Below, one piece after another: positions 36,561 to 47,821 of a stretch of 64,000 nt of DNA (the first letter of the stretch is position 1; each line of letters starts with the position of its first letter). The DNA is from Vibrio cincinnatiensis DSM 19608. GTDB taxonomy: Bacteria; Pseudomonadota; Gammaproteobacteria; Enterobacterales; Vibrionaceae. The notes beneath the pieces were generated by a model. The model worked only from the letters and a program-made list of their open reading frames with translations. It was not told where the DNA came from and did no database searches. The position numbers were made by a program, and so were the translations under genes. The stretch lies in the NCBI RefSeq assembly GCF_900167345.1, contig NZ_FUXB01000006.1, forward strand, positions 1 to 64,000, written 5' to 3'.

Positions 36561-36955
36561 ATGCTCTTCCATATTGAGTAATGCCGAATAGTGACCAACT
36601 GAAGGTTGTTTTTAAGTATTATTATTTATTCCCTTTCGACGGCAGGCTTCATCGGTACTGATGATGTGTATTCCCATGCGGTTGTATTCCTACCTTCATG
36701 AGGATGAACTCACCAAGCTGCTGATTCCTTTCTTTTCATCGATTGGGTCTATTTATAATCATAGTTCAGTTCTTCTTTTATGCTTGGGTGAGGCGAGAGA
36801 ATTTCTTCTCCGAGTTGAGCGACGAGATGATCCACTTTTGAGTGATGGGGTTTGCTGCTGATTGAAAAAGATAAGCCGCCGTTTTTTTGTATTTCAATAG
36901 AGACTGTTGGCTATGTTATACTCCGCGGCCATATTATCAGTAAGAGCGTTATACC
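36561..36955. other. Intergenic region between chemoreceptor and yibL
   Basis: This 395-bp divergent spacer must hold both promoters. A 66-codon plus-strand frame (36661-36861) has no ribosome site and no recognisable protein features and was not accepted as a gene. No RctB or ParB sites are seen. Confidence 0.4.
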
Positions 36956-37312
36956 ATGAGCCTAAAAAATGACATTCAACAACTGAACAATCGCCTTGAT
37001 TCTTGCCGTCACAAGTTGGATGCAGCCAAGACTCGTGGTGATAGTGCCATGATCAGTAAATTTACCGATGAAGTGGAACAGCTCACCAAACAGGTGAATA
37101 GTTTAAAAAATAAAGCGGAATATGAGCTGAATAAAGAACGCAAGATCCTTTCAGATATGCCTTTTTATCGGGAGCTCACCAAAGCTGAGCAGGCCGATCT
37201 CGGTAAACTGAAAAAATCCGTCAAAGGGTTAGTCATTGTGCATCCCACCACTAAAATTGGTAAAGCACTTCGCTTGGAAGCGATGACAGGGTTTGCACCA
37301 AAACCGTTTTAA
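36956..37312 (+). CDS. yibL: YibL-family ribosome-associated protein
   Basis: This 118-residue basic, helical protein (MSLKNDIQQLNNRLDSCRHK) has a central heptad-like coiled coil, the FYRELTKAEQADLGKLKKSVKG segment and a basic tail. The pattern corresponds to E. coli YibL, found with ribosomal particles. The precise role is not known. It is monocistronic and ends in a bidirectional terminator shared with malT. Confidence 0.85.
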   Translation: MSLKNDIQQLNNRLDSCRHKLDAAKTRGDSAMISKFTDEVEQLTKQVNSLKNKAEYELNKERKILSDMPFYRELTKAEQADLGKLKKSVKGLVIVHPTTKIGKALRLEAMTGFAPKPF

Positions 37313-37330
37313 TCCATTTGTCTTCGTTAA

Positions 37331-37364
37331 TAAAAAAGAGCCTAGCATTTGCTGGCTCTTTTTT
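37331..37364. terminator. Bidirectional terminator between yibL and malT
   Basis: AAAAAAGAGCC (37332-37342) pairs with GGCTCTTTTTT (37354-37364), extended by an inner AGC/GCT. It serves both convergent genes. Confidence 0.9.
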
Positions 37365-37379
37365 GTGGACGGAAAACAG

Positions 37380-40088
37380 TTAGTAGCCCATGAGTTGTAA
37401 TAAGTTTTCAGCGGTGCTGATGGCTTCTTTACGATTAGCAATATTGAGTTTTTGGTATAGGTTACGAATATGCGTTTTAATCGTTGTGCCTGCCACATCC
37501 AATTCTTGAGCAATTTGCTCATTACTAAAGCCTGAGTAAATAAGCCCTAGAACTTGCCACTCTCGCTGGGTCAGTGGGCTGGTGCGGACCAGTTCCGGAA
37601 TATTTGGATGGTTAATCAACTTCTCAACAAACTCTTCATCAAAGTGAATGGAGCGGCTACGCTGAGTTGTGGAGATTTCTTTGATCAACAGCTGTGCTCG
37701 GTGGCGTTCTAAGTCTCCTAATTCCACTCGGTGAATCAATTTTTCGAGCAAATGGCCGATTCGATGACCATCAATGAGGAAGTTACCCACCATTCCCGTT
37801 TGATTTGTCAGGCGAAGGGCTTCTTTGAGCTTTTCTCGAGCCAATTCTTCGTCATGGCAAGCCACGGCTAAAGAGGCTTCAACAATCAGGTTTCGGTTGA
37901 GATCGGTGAGCAAGTGGTACTCTCTTGCTTGATCTTGAATAACGGTTAGTGTTTGTTTGGCTTTATCATACTGTTCTAAGCTAATTTGTGCCCGTGCAAT
38001 ATTGCGCCATTGAAGTTGGAAAAAGTGGTTGCAGGCTTTATCTGGGCGAATGGTGGTATTTAACCAATTCTGGATAGCCTCCAGATCACCACGAGCTTGC
38101 CAGTATAACAACAGTGACAACGACGCATTAGCCGTCCAGTCTACGTGGTAGTGAGACTGTTTCATTAAATGTTGTACTTGTTCGATAAATCGCCCTGCTT
38201 TATCGAGTTCTCCTCGGCCAATCGCAATGCGTGCTAGCATGGAATAGCTGTGTAAGTGCTGGCTTGGGGAGTGAGAGCCAAGAATGTCTAGCCCTTTATA
38301 TGTACACTCTTCTGCTTCATCTAACCGGTTCCAACACCAGAATATTTGCGCTCGAATGCGTAATAGGAATTCATGAAGAGGAACCTGATGTAGGTGCTGC
38401 TCTTCAACTAATTTAAAAGCATTGTCTTGAACTTCAAACGCCGCTTGCACATAACCTTGAGCAATCAGAATTTCACTTTGTTGTAAAAGTGCCCATAAGG
38501 CTTGGTGATAAACCTGATACTGGCGAGCCAGCTTTTCGGTTTGTTGCATCATTGAAAGCGCACGGCTCAAATGTCCAAGGACGTGGTTGACCTCGCCGAC
38601 CACCGATGTGGCCACAATTCGGCTTAAATAAACACTACTGTCCAATTGGCTCAGTGCTAACTCAGCCAGTTTCAACGCTTTTTCTGGTTCGTTTTTATTG
38701 ATCGCTACTTGTGCCAGTAGCGCATTATGCTCTCCTTGCTCTTTATGCGTGGGTTCAACATTTAACGCTTTCATCTCTTTTTCCGCTTTGGCTAACATAT
38801 CGCCGACCACATCATAACGGTGTTGGCTTTGGGCAAGCCAGGCTTGTAACAGACACAGTTTAGGTTCTCGGTAAAGCTGCGCGGGAGAGAGCAAGTTAAT
38901 GGCAGATTCCAAGATGTTAAGCTCACCTTGGTTGAACATCTTCCAGCCATATTGCGTTAATATATTGGCCAGCAGTTCTGTATCTTGCGCTAGGTTTGCG
39001 TGGCGCAAAGCTTGGTGAGGCGTGGAGGCTTCAAGCCAAGCTCGGGCAGCAGATCGGTGTAATTCTTGTTCTTGCTGAGGGATTCGAGCTAAACGTTGAT
39101 GAGCGAGAAATTCTGCAAACAAATTATGGAAGCGATACCAATTGTGTTCCCCTTCAAGAGGGTAAATAAAAAGCCCATAACGATTGAGAGACTCAATCAT
39201 ACTTAAAGCATCGTCTCGTTCGGTTAATGTCGCCACTAAACTGTCATTAAAGTGATCCAAAACGGAGCATTGCATCAAGAAATAACGAGTATCATCATCG
39301 AGTAAATCGAAAACCTCTTCAACCAAGTAATCCCAAAGGTGGGCATGGTTAAAGTGGGAAACCGACTCGGCTGTTTGGGCTAATGTGCGTTTTTGATGCT
39401 GAGCTTGCAGCGCGATCAGTTGCAGCGCAGAAGGCCACCCTTCCACATAGTTACGTAGATTGACTGCGGTTGTATTATCAATACCATCGGCAACGCGTTG
39501 ATTAAAGAACCGAGTGGTTTCTTCCGTATCAAAGGCTAATAGTTCATTGCCGATTTCGATCATTAAATCTCGAACTCGTAAGTTTGCGGTGCCCAGTGGG
39601 GGAGTCATCCGGCTTGTGACCACTAAAGTGAGGTTGTCAGGCATATGCTTAAGGAAAAAACGCATCGCCTCATGAATATCATCATCATTAATGACGTGAT
39701 AATCATCGAGAACGACAAAGCATTCCTGATGAAACTCAGACATTTCAGCAAAGACTTCACTAAATAAAGAATGCAATGACGAAAACTGACGACGTTCAGC
39801 CAGTTTTTGGGCATTAGGGCAACTTTGCTGAGTTGCTTTATTAATCGCTTGCAGTAAATAGTTGATAAAGCGAAAGGAGTCATTGTCGCTTTCATCAATA
39901 CTGTACCAGCCTACATTGGGTTTATCGGCGAGCCACTGTGCCGCCATGGTGGTTTTTCCATAGCCTGCGGGCGAGCGAAAAAGGACCAATTTATAGCAAG
40001 GTGCATGTTGCAAGAGTTCTAATACACGGGGTCGGACAATGGCATTATGTAGCCGTCCTGGGCGTGTTAATTTAGAGGGTATCCACAT
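37380..40088 (-). CDS. malT: Maltose regulon activator MalT
   Basis: This 902-residue STAND-class ATPase is activated by maltotriose and ATP. Walker A is [12 protein letters not shown] near residue 40; a NACHT-like region, TPR-like sensor repeats (about 440-800) and a C-terminal LuxR-type HTH ([25 protein letters not shown]) follow. Length matches E. coli MalT (901). It is divergent from malP-malQ, its expected targets, whose promoter region carries GGAGGA-type boxes. Identification is secure. Confidence 0.97.
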   Translation of the reverse strand: MWIPSKLTRPGRLHNAIVRPRVLELLQHAPCYKLVLFRSPAGYGKTTMAAQWLADKPNVGWYSIDESDNDSFRFINYLLQAINKATQQSCPNAQKLAERRQFSSLHSLFSEVFAEMSEFHQECFVVLDDYHVINDDDIHEAMRFFLKHMPDNLTLVVTSRMTPPLGTANLRVRDLMIEIGNELLAFDTEETTRFFNQRVADGIDNTTAVNLRNYVEGWPSALQLIALQAQHQKRTLAQTAESVSHFNHAHLWDYLVEEVFDLLDDDTRYFLMQCSVLDHFNDSLVATLTERDDALSMIESLNRYGLFIYPLEGEHNWYRFHNLFAEFLAHQRLARIPQQEQELHRSAARAWLEASTPHQALRHANLAQDTELLANILTQYGWKMFNQGELNILESAINLLSPAQLYREPKLCLLQAWLAQSQHRYDVVGDMLAKAEKEMKALNVEPTHKEQGEHNALLAQVAINKNEPEKALKLAELALSQLDSSVYLSRIVATSVVGEVNHVLGHLSRALSMMQQTEKLARQYQVYHQALWALLQQSEILIAQGYVQAAFEVQDNAFKLVEEQHLHQVPLHEFLLRIRAQIFWCWNRLDEAEECTYKGLDILGSHSPSQHLHSYSMLARIAIGRGELDKAGRFIEQVQHLMKQSHYHVDWTANASLSLLLYWQARGDLEAIQNWLNTTIRPDKACNHFFQLQWRNIARAQISLEQYDKAKQTLTVIQDQAREYHLLTDLNRNLIVEASLAVACHDEELAREKLKEALRLTNQTGMVGNFLIDGHRIGHLLEKLIHRVELGDLERHRAQLLIKEISTTQRSRSIHFDEEFVEKLINHPNIPELVRTSPLTQREWQVLGLIYSGFSNEQIAQELDVAGTTIKTHIRNLYQKLNIANRKEAISTAENLLQLMGY

Positions 40089-40607
40089 CGTTTTGTTCCG
40101 TTATTGAGCGTGCTGAAGCTTTTCTCATCTATTTAGTGATAAGGATGTTACTAGAACTTCGGATGCACGGTTATTGATCCTCCGCGGCTTTTTGGCATGA
40201 GCGGTTGTTTTTGACCAACTACGCCCCGTATTTGAGAGGTTGGTCACGTTTAAATCTTTTTGACTTCAAGAAAGTTATCACCCCCCATACGAAATATTGT
40301 GAAAATTAAGCAAAATTAAAAAATAATTTGTGATCTAAATAGTGTTTTGAGTAAATAGTTTTAATGGGTAAAAGATTCTATGAGTAAGGAAAAATTGGGT
40401 GATTTGCGATGTTGGCGTGATCAATATCACTCATAAAAGCGCTTTAATCGATATCAATGAGAGCTAGATCACTTCAATGAACTCAGTCTGTCTTCTACGC
40501 CCTTGCTCCTCCTCCCGCTTTCCTACATAAGCAGGAGGATGCTTTGTTGAATAGGCAGAGGCAGGATATGGCGTAGATGGATTAGAACCTAGAAGTGAGA
40601 TTTCTCA
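40089..40607. promoter_or_regulatory. malT-malP divergent control region
   Basis: This 519-bp spacer holds a CRP-like palindrome GTGATCAATATCAC (core 40417-40430; flanks C and T depart from the TGTGA/TCACA consensus). It also has two MalT-box-like GGAGGA motifs: 40507-40516 on the minus strand (reads GGGAGGAGGA) and 40534-40539 on the plus strand. CRP and MalT control of malPQ is standard in enteric bacteria; the sites here are matches by eye. No small gene was found. Confidence 0.55.
40416..40431. promoter_or_regulatory. CRP-like site upstream of malP
   Basis: CGTGATCAATATCACT shows GTGA-N6-TCAC symmetry, matching the inner bases of the CRP consensus. It is about 180 bp upstream of the malP start, close enough for activation of a promoter in the region. 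Confidence 0.55.
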
Positions 40608-43061
40608 ATGAAACCTACGCAACAGAAAACGTTTGATAAAGCATTATTCCAAGCTAACGTAAAACGCCACCTCACTGCGACTTATGCAACAACGGTAGAG
40701 CAGGCTTGTGGTCGAGCTTGGTATTTAGCAATGGGTCGTGCACTGGCTGAGTTAACGACCTTTGACCTACTGGAAACGGAACAAGATGAGCGCATTGTTA
40801 ATGCAAAAAGCCTTAACTACTTATCGCTGGAGTTTTTGATTGGTCGTTTAACGGGCAATAACCTGATCAGCATGGGGTTGTATGATCAAATTTCAGAAGC
40901 GATGGCTGAGCTTGGTCAAAGCCTGACTGATATCTTAGAGGAAGAGCGCGACCCATCATTAGGTAATGGCGGTTTAGGCCGTTTAGCTGCGTGTTTTATG
41001 GATTCATGTGCGGCACAAGAGTACCCAACCGTTGGGTATGGTTTGCACTATGAATACGGCTTATTTAAGCAGTCTTTTGAAGAAGGCCATCAAAAAGAAG
41101 CGCCGGATGCTTGGTGTGGTGTTGAAGGTTACCCTTGGGAAGTGGCTCGTCCTGAACTGAAACAAGAAATAGGCTTCTACGGCCATGTTGAAGTGTATAA
41201 CGACAACGGTAAAGAGAAACGACGTTGGGTTCCTGGAATGCTGGTTCAAGCAATGCCTTGGGATTTACCGATTGTTGGTTATCAAAGTGAAACCGTGTAT
41301 CCGCTACGTCTTTGGGAATGTCGCGCCATTGCTCCTTTCTCTTTAGAAAGTTTTAACAATGGTAACTATTTTGAAGCCCAACACGCGTTAATTGATGCGG
41401 GTAACATCACGAAAGTGCTTTACCCGAACGATAACCATGAAAAAGGCAAAACACTGCGTTTAATGCAGCAGTATTTCCACAGTGCGGCATCGATTCGTGA
41501 CATTTTACGTCGCCATGAAGCCGCAGGTTTTACGCTACAAGACTTGCCTAAGTATGAAACGATTCAATTAAATGATACCCACCCAACGATTGCGATTCCT
41601 GAGCTGATGCGCATCTTAATTGATGATCGTGGCCTAACATGGGAAGCGGCGTGGGAAATCAGTTCGAAAACGTTCGCTTATACCAACCATACCTTGCTAC
41701 CAGAAGCATTGGAAACGTGGAGTGAATCCTTGATCCAACGTTTACTGCCTCGTCATATGGAAATCATTTACGAAATCAACCACCGATTCTTACAAGAGGT
41801 TCGTGCTAAATGGCCCGGTGATGTGGCTAAGCAGCAAAAACTGTCCATTATTGAAGAAGGCTTCCATCGCATGGTTCGCATGGCAAACTTGTGTGTTGTG
41901 GGCTCTTATGCGGTTAATGGTGTGGCGGCGTTGCACTCTGAATTGGTGAAGCGCGATCTCTTCCCTGAGTTCGTTGAGCTTTATCCAGGCCGAATTCAAA
42001 ACGTGACTAACGGAATTACCCCTCGTCGTTGGCTTAAATTCTGTAACCCAGGTTTATCAGCCCTGATTACTGAAAAAGTTGGCGATCAATGGCCTGCTCA
42101 TCTTGAGCAATTAGAAGCGATTGCTGAATACGCGGACGATAAAACGTTCCAAAAACAGTTTATGGCGGTGAAAAAAGAGAACAAAGTACGTTTGGCTCAC
42201 TGGGTGAAAGAGAACATGGGTATTGAACTTGATACTAATGCGATCTTTGACGTTCAAATCAAACGTTTGCATGAGTACAAACGTCAGCACTTAAATATGT
42301 TGCATATTTTGTCTCTCTACCATCGTTTATTAAATGATCCAAACTTTGATATGCATCCTCGCGTGGTGTTCTTTGCTGCCAAAGCGGCGCCAGGTTATCA
42401 CCTAGCAAAAGAAATCATTTATGCACTGAACAAGATTGCTGAAAAAGTGAATAACGATCCACGAGTGAACAACAAACTCAAAGTGGTCTTTATTCCAGAT
42501 TATCGAGTCAGCATGGCTGAAATCATTATTCCTGCGGCAGATGTGTCTGAGCAAATCTCTACGGCTGGTAAAGAAGCGTCGGGGACGGGGAATATGAAAA
42601 TGGCGCTCAACGGTGCATTAACCATCGGTACGATGGATGGGGCGAACGTTGAGATCCGTGAAGAAGTCGGGGATGACAACATCTATATCTTTGGCCTTGA
42701 AGTGGATGGTGTGGAAGCATTAAAAGCACAAGGCTATAACCCTTATGATTACTATCAAGCTGACCCTTTGCTGAAAGCGTCGCTAGATCTATTGTTGGGT
42801 GAAGAGTTTACCCCTGGCGCACCAGGCAAGCTGCGTGCGACTTATGACAGTTTGCTCGATGGTGGCGACCCTTATCTAGTACTGGCTGATTTTGCTTCTT
42901 ATGTACAAGCGCATGAAGCGATAGATAAGCAATACCGAGATCAAGCGGGTTGGGCGAAAAAAGCCATTCTTAATACTGCTTTAGTCGGCAAATTCAGCTC
43001 TGACCGTAGTATTCGTGACTACGTAAATAATATTTGGAAATTGAAAGCGGTTAAACGCTAG
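40608..43061 (+). CDS. malP: Maltodextrin/glycogen phosphorylase
   Basis: This PLP enzyme of 817 residues releases glucose 1-phosphate from alpha-1,4-glucans. It shows LSLEFLIGRLTGNNL, DPSLGNGGLGRLAACFMDSC, and the PLP-lysine motif EASGTGNMKMALNGALTIGT. Absence of an N-terminal allosteric extension fits the MalP type. A GAAGTGAG ribosome site precedes the ATG. malQ follows 101 nt downstream after a hairpin. With MalQ and GlgB it allows both breakdown of imported maltodextrin and turnover of glycogen. Confidence 0.96.
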   Translation: MKPTQQKTFDKALFQANVKRHLTATYATTVEQACGRAWYLAMGRALAELTTFDLLETEQDERIVNAKSLNYLSLEFLIGRLTGNNLISMGLYDQISEAMAELGQSLTDILEEERDPSLGNGGLGRLAACFMDSCAAQEYPTVGYGLHYEYGLFKQSFEEGHQKEAPDAWCGVEGYPWEVARPELKQEIGFYGHVEVYNDNGKEKRRWVPGMLVQAMPWDLPIVGYQSETVYPLRLWECRAIAPFSLESFNNGNYFEAQHALIDAGNITKVLYPNDNHEKGKTLRLMQQYFHSAASIRDILRRHEAAGFTLQDLPKYETIQLNDTHPTIAIPELMRILIDDRGLTWEAAWEISSKTFAYTNHTLLPEALETWSESLIQRLLPRHMEIIYEINHRFLQEVRAKWPGDVAKQQKLSIIEEGFHRMVRMANLCVVGSYAVNGVAALHSELVKRDLFPEFVELYPGRIQNVTNGITPRRWLKFCNPGLSALITEKVGDQWPAHLEQLEAIAEYADDKTFQKQFMAVKKENKVRLAHWVKENMGIELDTNAIFDVQIKRLHEYKRQHLNMLHILSLYHRLLNDPNFDMHPRVVFFAAKAAPGYHLAKEIIYALNKIAEKVNNDPRVNNKLKVVFIPDYRVSMAEIIIPAADVSEQISTAGKEASGTGNMKMALNGALTIGTMDGANVEIREEVGDDNIYIFGLEVDGVEALKAQGYNPYDYYQADPLLKASLDLLLGEEFTPGAPGKLRATYDSLLDGGDPYLVLADFASYVQAHEAIDKQYRDQAGWAKKAILNTALVGKFSSDRSIRDYVNNIWKLKAVKR

Positions 43062-43074
43062 TCACCCCAAATTC

Positions 43075-43099
43075 CCAGCCAAGGTTTTTCTTTGGCTGG
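43075..43099 (+). repeat. Intercistronic hairpin between malP and malQ
   Basis: CCAGCCAA (43075-43082) pairs with TTGGCTGG (43092-43099), loop GGTTTTTCT. No T-run follows immediately, so it is more likely an mRNA-stabilising or attenuating structure than a full terminator. Confidence 0.55.
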
Positions 43100-43162
43100 T
43101 TCATTCCTTTTTCTTATACACCCTACATGATTTGAGGGGATGTTGTCCCTTCGGAGAGAGCG

Positions 43163-45340
43163 ATGAAAGAACATAATGCATTAAAACAAGTCGCTGAGAT
43201 GGCAAACATTGCCGACAGCTATATAAGCGCATGGGGCGAGGAAGCGAGCGTTTCAGACGACACAATACGTCGTCTTTTGGCGTCTATGGGCTATGAAGTA
43301 AGCCGTGATGAGGCACTATTGAAATCGGCAGAGAAAAAGCATAAGAAAGAGGTTCTCGATTCTGTGCTGGTCGTTTCAGATGGTGAGGCTATTGAGGTCC
43401 CTCTCTATTTAGGGGTGAGTGCTCGTGAGAGTGAATTTAACTGGCGACTAGAAACTGAGCAAGGCGACATTTTTGAAGGTTATCTTCAGTCGCAAATCGT
43501 TCGTGACGAAAGGGCAGAAGGTGGCCCTTTAGTGTTTGCTTTACCGAGCGACTTACCATGGGGCTATCATACCCTATTGATCACGCGTAAACGTCGTAAG
43601 ACGCCTTACAGCATGACGCTGATCATTACACCGAAAGCCTGTTATAAGCAACCAGAGTTAGAGAAAGGCAAGAAGCTGTGGGGACCCAGTATTCAGCTTT
43701 ACACCTTGCGTACCCAGCATAACTGGGGAATGGGTGATTTTGGCGATCTAAAACAATTAGTGGCGGATATTGCATCGCGTGGGGGGGACTTTGTTGGCCT
43801 TAACCCGATTCACTCATTATTTCCTGCTAACCCAGAAGGGGCGAGCCCATATAGCCCATCTTCTCGTCGTTGGTTGAATATTTTATACATTGATGTGAGC
43901 TCTGTTCCTGAATTTGCTTTAAGTGCACAAGCCCAGCAACAAGTCGGAAGCCAAGAGTTCCAGCAACGGTTACAAAAAGTTCGTGAAACACACTGGGTTA
44001 ACTACAGCGAAGTTACCAACCTCAAAATGAGTGTGTTACCGCTGCTTTTTGCGGAGTTTAAAACTCGCCATTTAGATAAAAATACAGATCGGGCGCAAGC
44101 ATTCTTAAATTTTGTCGAACAGGGTGGAGAAAGTTTATTACACCAAGCCGCATTTGATGCTTTGCATGTCGATTTGCATTCCCAAGACGATACCGTGTGG
44201 GGGTGGCCGGTGTTCCCTGAAAAATATCGCCACTTTGATAATGTCGCCGTACAGAAATATATTGAGGAACACCAAGATCAGGTACATTTGTATATGTATC
44301 TACAGTGGATTGCCGATACCCAAATCAGTGAAGTTCAATCACTGGCTGATGAGAAAGGGATGACGGTAGGACTTTACCGTGATCTTGCGGTGGGAGTGTC
44401 TGATGCAGGTGCAGAAACATGGGCGGATAAGGGTAACTTAGTACAAGACGCCTGTATTGGTGCTCCGCCAGATGTGCTTGGCCCTCTTGGTCAAAACTGG
44501 GGATTGCCACCACTGAACCCACAGGTTTTACAAGCAACAGCCTATGATGCTTATATCAAACTACTACGTGCAAACATGAAACATTGTGGCGCACTACGTA
44601 TTGATCATGTGTTGGGATTATTGCGCTTATGGTGGATCCCGAAAGGTGAAAATGCAACACAAGGTGCATACGTATATTACCCTGTTAAAGATATGCTGGC
44701 GATTCTCGCTTTAGAATCCCATCGTCACCATTGTAGTGTGATAGGCGAAGATCTGGGTACGGTTCCGGATGAAATTGTAGAACTCCTACGAGATGCCGGG
44801 GTGCATTCTTATAAAGTCTTTTTCTTTGAAACATCCAAAGATGACGGCGGTTTTATTTCTCCTAAACATTATGCAGAACAATCTATGGCGGCACTTTGTA
44901 CCCATGATATGCCGACCTTGCGTGGTTTCTGGCATTGTGATGATTTGAAAATGGGGAGAGAAATTGGTCTTTATCCAGATGAAGAACAACTCGAAGGGCT
45001 GTTTGCTGATCGTTTGAAATGTAAGCAAGGTATTCTTGATTCCGTTGCGTGGCATGGCTATTTGCCAGAAGGCGTTGGGCGAGATGCACAGTTGGTTCCG
45101 ATGGACTCTTATTTAAGTGAAGCGTTACAACTGCATGTCGCGGCGGGATCTTCTGCTTTGCTCAGTGTACAGTTGGAAGATTGGTTAGAGATGGATAAAC
45201 CCGTGAATATTCCTGGTACGGTCAACGAATACCCTAACTGGCGTCGCAAACTCTCAATGAATTTAGATGAATTGTTCGCTCGTGAAGATGTTAATCGTAT
45301 TGCAGCAAAACTGACCGAAACACGAGCGAAAGCTCATTAG
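43163..45340 (+). CDS. malQ: 4-alpha-glucanotransferase (amylomaltase)
   Basis: This GH77 enzyme of 725 residues transfers alpha-1,4-glucan segments between maltodextrins. It shows WGPSIQLYTLRTQHNWGMGD, the catalytic DHVLGLLRLWWIP region (nucleophile Asp in RIDHVLG), VIGEDLGTVPDE with the acid/base Glu, and THDMPTLRGFW. The N-terminal extension of about 150 residues is the MalQ-specific domain. A CGGAGAG ribosome site precedes the ATG. It is co-transcribed with malP and ends before a strong terminator. Confidence 0.96.
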   Translation: MKEHNALKQVAEMANIADSYISAWGEEASVSDDTIRRLLASMGYEVSRDEALLKSAEKKHKKEVLDSVLVVSDGEAIEVPLYLGVSARESEFNWRLETEQGDIFEGYLQSQIVRDERAEGGPLVFALPSDLPWGYHTLLITRKRRKTPYSMTLIITPKACYKQPELEKGKKLWGPSIQLYTLRTQHNWGMGDFGDLKQLVADIASRGGDFVGLNPIHSLFPANPEGASPYSPSSRRWLNILYIDVSSVPEFALSAQAQQQVGSQEFQQRLQKVRETHWVNYSEVTNLKMSVLPLLFAEFKTRHLDKNTDRAQAFLNFVEQGGESLLHQAAFDALHVDLHSQDDTVWGWPVFPEKYRHFDNVAVQKYIEEHQDQVHLYMYLQWIADTQISEVQSLADEKGMTVGLYRDLAVGVSDAGAETWADKGNLVQDACIGAPPDVLGPLGQNWGLPPLNPQVLQATAYDAYIKLLRANMKHCGALRIDHVLGLLRLWWIPKGENATQGAYVYYPVKDMLAILALESHRHHCSVIGEDLGTVPDEIVELLRDAGVHSYKVFFFETSKDDGGFISPKHYAEQSMAALCTHDMPTLRGFWHCDDLKMGREIGLYPDEEQLEGLFADRLKCKQGILDSVAWHGYLPEGVGRDAQLVPMDSYLSEALQLHVAAGSSALLSVQLEDWLEMDKPVNIPGTVNEYPNWRRKLSMNLDELFAREDVNRIAAKLTETRAKAH

Positions 45341-45520
45341 TCGACAGATAAATGATCTCATTTTTATTGCTATGAGTTTCATAAATTAAGGCTAGGTCAC
45401 TCCACGTTTGGTTGGAGTTCGCTAAGATGTCTTTAACGAGATAACCAGATAATTATTGAGTTTTCTTATAGATTACTTTTTTTTGATAAGAGCTCTCTGG
45501 TTATTTTTTCACGCTAGCAA

Positions 45521-45543
45521 GCCCGCTTTGTGCGGGCCTTTTT
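45521..45543 (+). terminator. Terminator after malQ
   Basis: GCCCGC (45521-45526), loop TTTGT, GCGGGC (45532-45537), then CTTTTT. It separates malPQ from glgB, though some readthrough is possible. Confidence 0.85.
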
Positions 45544-45576
45544 CCATTTTGAGAGAGTCAGTTAGGAGAAGGAATA

Positions 45577-47760
45577 TTGAAACCTATAAAGAAACCATCC
45601 AAGAAACAGCAAGCCTACCATCAGTTATCTCATGCTGCTTTTTCTGATCCTTTTTCATTTCTAGGTCCTTATCTTCCAACAGAACAAGGTGCACTACGGG
45701 TCTGGATGCCAGGGGCGGATAACGTTGAATTATTAGTAGAAGGGCAGCCAAGAATTGAGTTATCGCCAGAAGAGAATGGCGGGTTTATCCTAAAATCTGA
45801 CCAAAATTTACGTTTTACCCATTACCAATTAGCCATTAACTGGTCGGGGGTTGAGCAAATCATTGATGATCCTTACCAGTATCATGCCTTATATGCTGAG
45901 TATGACGATCTTCATACCCCCAAGCAGATGTATCATCAAATGGGGGCACAGTTTGTCACATTAGAGCGCGACGGGCAGTCAGTCAGCGGTATTCGTTTTT
46001 TGGTTTATGCGCCTCACGCTTCGGCTTGTAGTTTAATTGGTGCGTTTAACCATTGGGATGGTCGTCGTCATCCAATGCAACGGCTTGATTACGGTATTTG
46101 GGGCCTCTTTGTTCCTGATTTACCGGAAGGAACGCAGTATAAATTTGAACTTAAAGGGCCACATGGTGAGAGCCTGCCACATAAAGCCGATCCATGGGGC
46201 TTTTATGCTGAGCAGCATCCCTCTTTTGCTTCTGTTACCTATAATCATCAGCGTTATGATTGGCAAGATTCAAGCTGGCAGCAGCGGGCTGTTACAGAAA
46301 AACGCAAGCAAGCGTTATCATTTTACGAATTGCACCCCGGATCATGGAAACGTGCTGCTGATGGTCGCTTTTTAACTTACCGTGAATTAGCCGATGAATT
46401 AGTGCCCTATTTACAAGATATGGGGTACACCCATGTTGAGTTAATGCCACTTTCAGAACATCCTTTCTACGGTTCATGGGGATATCAGCCTGTTGGACTG
46501 TTTGCACCGACCAGCCGTTATGGTTCTCCAGACGATTTTAAGTATTTTGTCGATAAGTGCCACCAAGCCGACATTGGGGTGGTATTAGATTGGGTTCCTG
46601 CTCATTTCCCATCGGATTCTCACGGGTTAGCGCATTTTGATGGTACACCGCTTTACCATGATCCCGACCCTCGTCGTGGTTGGCATCAAGATTGGAACTC
46701 GTACATTTATGATTTAGGTCGTGAGCATGTCAGACGCTTTTTAGTCTCTAATGCCTTGTATTGGTTCGACATGTTCCACATCGATGGCATTCGGGTTGAT
46801 GCGGTTGCATCGATGCTTTATCTCGATTACTCCCGCAGTCATGATCAATGGATTCCCAATGTGGATGGCGGCCGTGAAAACTACGATGCCATCGCTACTT
46901 TGAAGTGGATGAATGAGGAAGTGTATAAGCATTTCCCGAATGCGATGACGATAGCGGAAGAATCAACGGCATTTCCTGGCGTTTCAGCCCCGACTTTTAT
47001 GGGGGGGTTAGGGTTTGGATTTAAATGGAATATGGGATGGATGCATGACAGCTTGTCTTACATCAAAGAAGATCCTATTCATCGTAAATACCACCACAAT
47101 ACGCTGACTTTTCCACTGATTTATGCGTTTAGTGAGAATTATGTTTTGTCACTTTCTCATGATGAAGTGGTGTACGGTAAGCAGTCCCTCATTTATAAAA
47201 TGCCGGGTGATGAATGGCAACAAACGGCCAATATGCGAGCCTACTTAGGCTATATGTATGGTCAGCCAGGCAAGAAACTCAACTTTATGGGAGCGGAATT
47301 TGCTCAAACCGCCGAATGGAACCATGATGATCAGTTGCAGTGGTTTTTACTTGAATTTGAACGTCATAAAGGTGTTCAAAATTTAGTGCGAGATTTGAAC
47401 CACTTGTATCGTGCGGAAAGTGCACTGCATGAATTAGATTGTGATCCGCAAGGGTTTGAGTGGCGTTTGCAAGATGAAGCAGAGGCGAGCATCATTGCTC
47501 ATGAGCGTCTGAATGCAAAAGGGGAGCGTATTCTAGTGATCACCAACTTTACCCCAGTACCTCATGACGCTTTCCGTTTAGGAGTGACACAGGCAGCTGA
47601 CTACCAATTGTTACTCAATACTGACAGTGCGGTTTATGGGGGAAGTGATTTTGCGGTGTTGGAATCGGTGTCTACCGAAGAGGTAGTGAGCCAAGGCTTA
47701 GCACAGTCATTATTCTTGCGTATTCCACCTTTAGCCACGGTATTTTATAAGCGTTCGTGA
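45577..47760 (+). CDS. glgB: 1,4-alpha-glucan branching enzyme
   Basis: This GH13 branching enzyme of 727 residues has an N-terminal CBM48 pair ([21 protein letters not shown]) and the catalytic barrel with nucleophile Asp408 in [12 protein letters not shown]. The acid/base Glu461 lies in [10 protein letters not shown], and the [10 protein letters not shown] stabiliser is present. The start is a TTG, supported by a strong AGGAGAAGGA site 5-10 nt upstream, with no ATG in the right place. It follows a terminator after malQ, so it is probably transcribed partly on its own. No glgC or glgA is in the window. Confidence 0.95.
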   Translation: MKPIKKPSKKQQAYHQLSHAAFSDPFSFLGPYLPTEQGALRVWMPGADNVELLVEGQPRIELSPEENGGFILKSDQNLRFTHYQLAINWSGVEQIIDDPYQYHALYAEYDDLHTPKQMYHQMGAQFVTLERDGQSVSGIRFLVYAPHASACSLIGAFNHWDGRRHPMQRLDYGIWGLFVPDLPEGTQYKFELKGPHGESLPHKADPWGFYAEQHPSFASVTYNHQRYDWQDSSWQQRAVTEKRKQALSFYELHPGSWKRAADGRFLTYRELADELVPYLQDMGYTHVELMPLSEHPFYGSWGYQPVGLFAPTSRYGSPDDFKYFVDKCHQADIGVVLDWVPAHFPSDSHGLAHFDGTPLYHDPDPRRGWHQDWNSYIYDLGREHVRRFLVSNALYWFDMFHIDGIRVDAVASMLYLDYSRSHDQWIPNVDGGRENYDAIATLKWMNEEVYKHFPNAMTIAEESTAFPGVSAPTFMGGLGFGFKWNMGWMHDSLSYIKEDPIHRKYHHNTLTFPLIYAFSENYVLSLSHDEVVYGKQSLIYKMPGDEWQQTANMRAYLGYMYGQPGKKLNFMGAEFAQTAEWNHDDQLQWFLLEFERHKGVQNLVRDLNHLYRAESALHELDCDPQGFEWRLQDEAEASIIAHERLNAKGERILVITNFTPVPHDAFRLGVTQAADYQLLLNTDSAVYGGSDFAVLESVSTEEVVSQGLAQSLFLRIPPLATVFYKRS

Positions 47761-47782
47761 TGATGCATGAGCTCATCGACTT

Positions 47783-47806
47783 AAAGGCCCATTAGGGCCT
47801 TTTTTA
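47783..47806. terminator. Terminator after glgB
   Basis: AAAGGCCC (47783-47790), loop ATTA, GGGCCTTT (47795-47802), then TTTT. The A/T arms could let it act in both directions for the convergent AEC gene. Confidence 0.88.
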
Positions 47807-47821
47807 CCTCTCGTCATTCTA

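Noticed and set aside
36661..36861. 66-codon plus-strand ORF between the chemoreceptor and yibL genes
   Set aside because: No ribosome site, unusual composition and no recognisable features; the space is needed for two divergent promoters.
45456..45647. 63-codon ORF overlapping the malQ terminator and glgB start
   Set aside because: It crosses a strong terminator and the better-supported TTG start of glgB in another frame.
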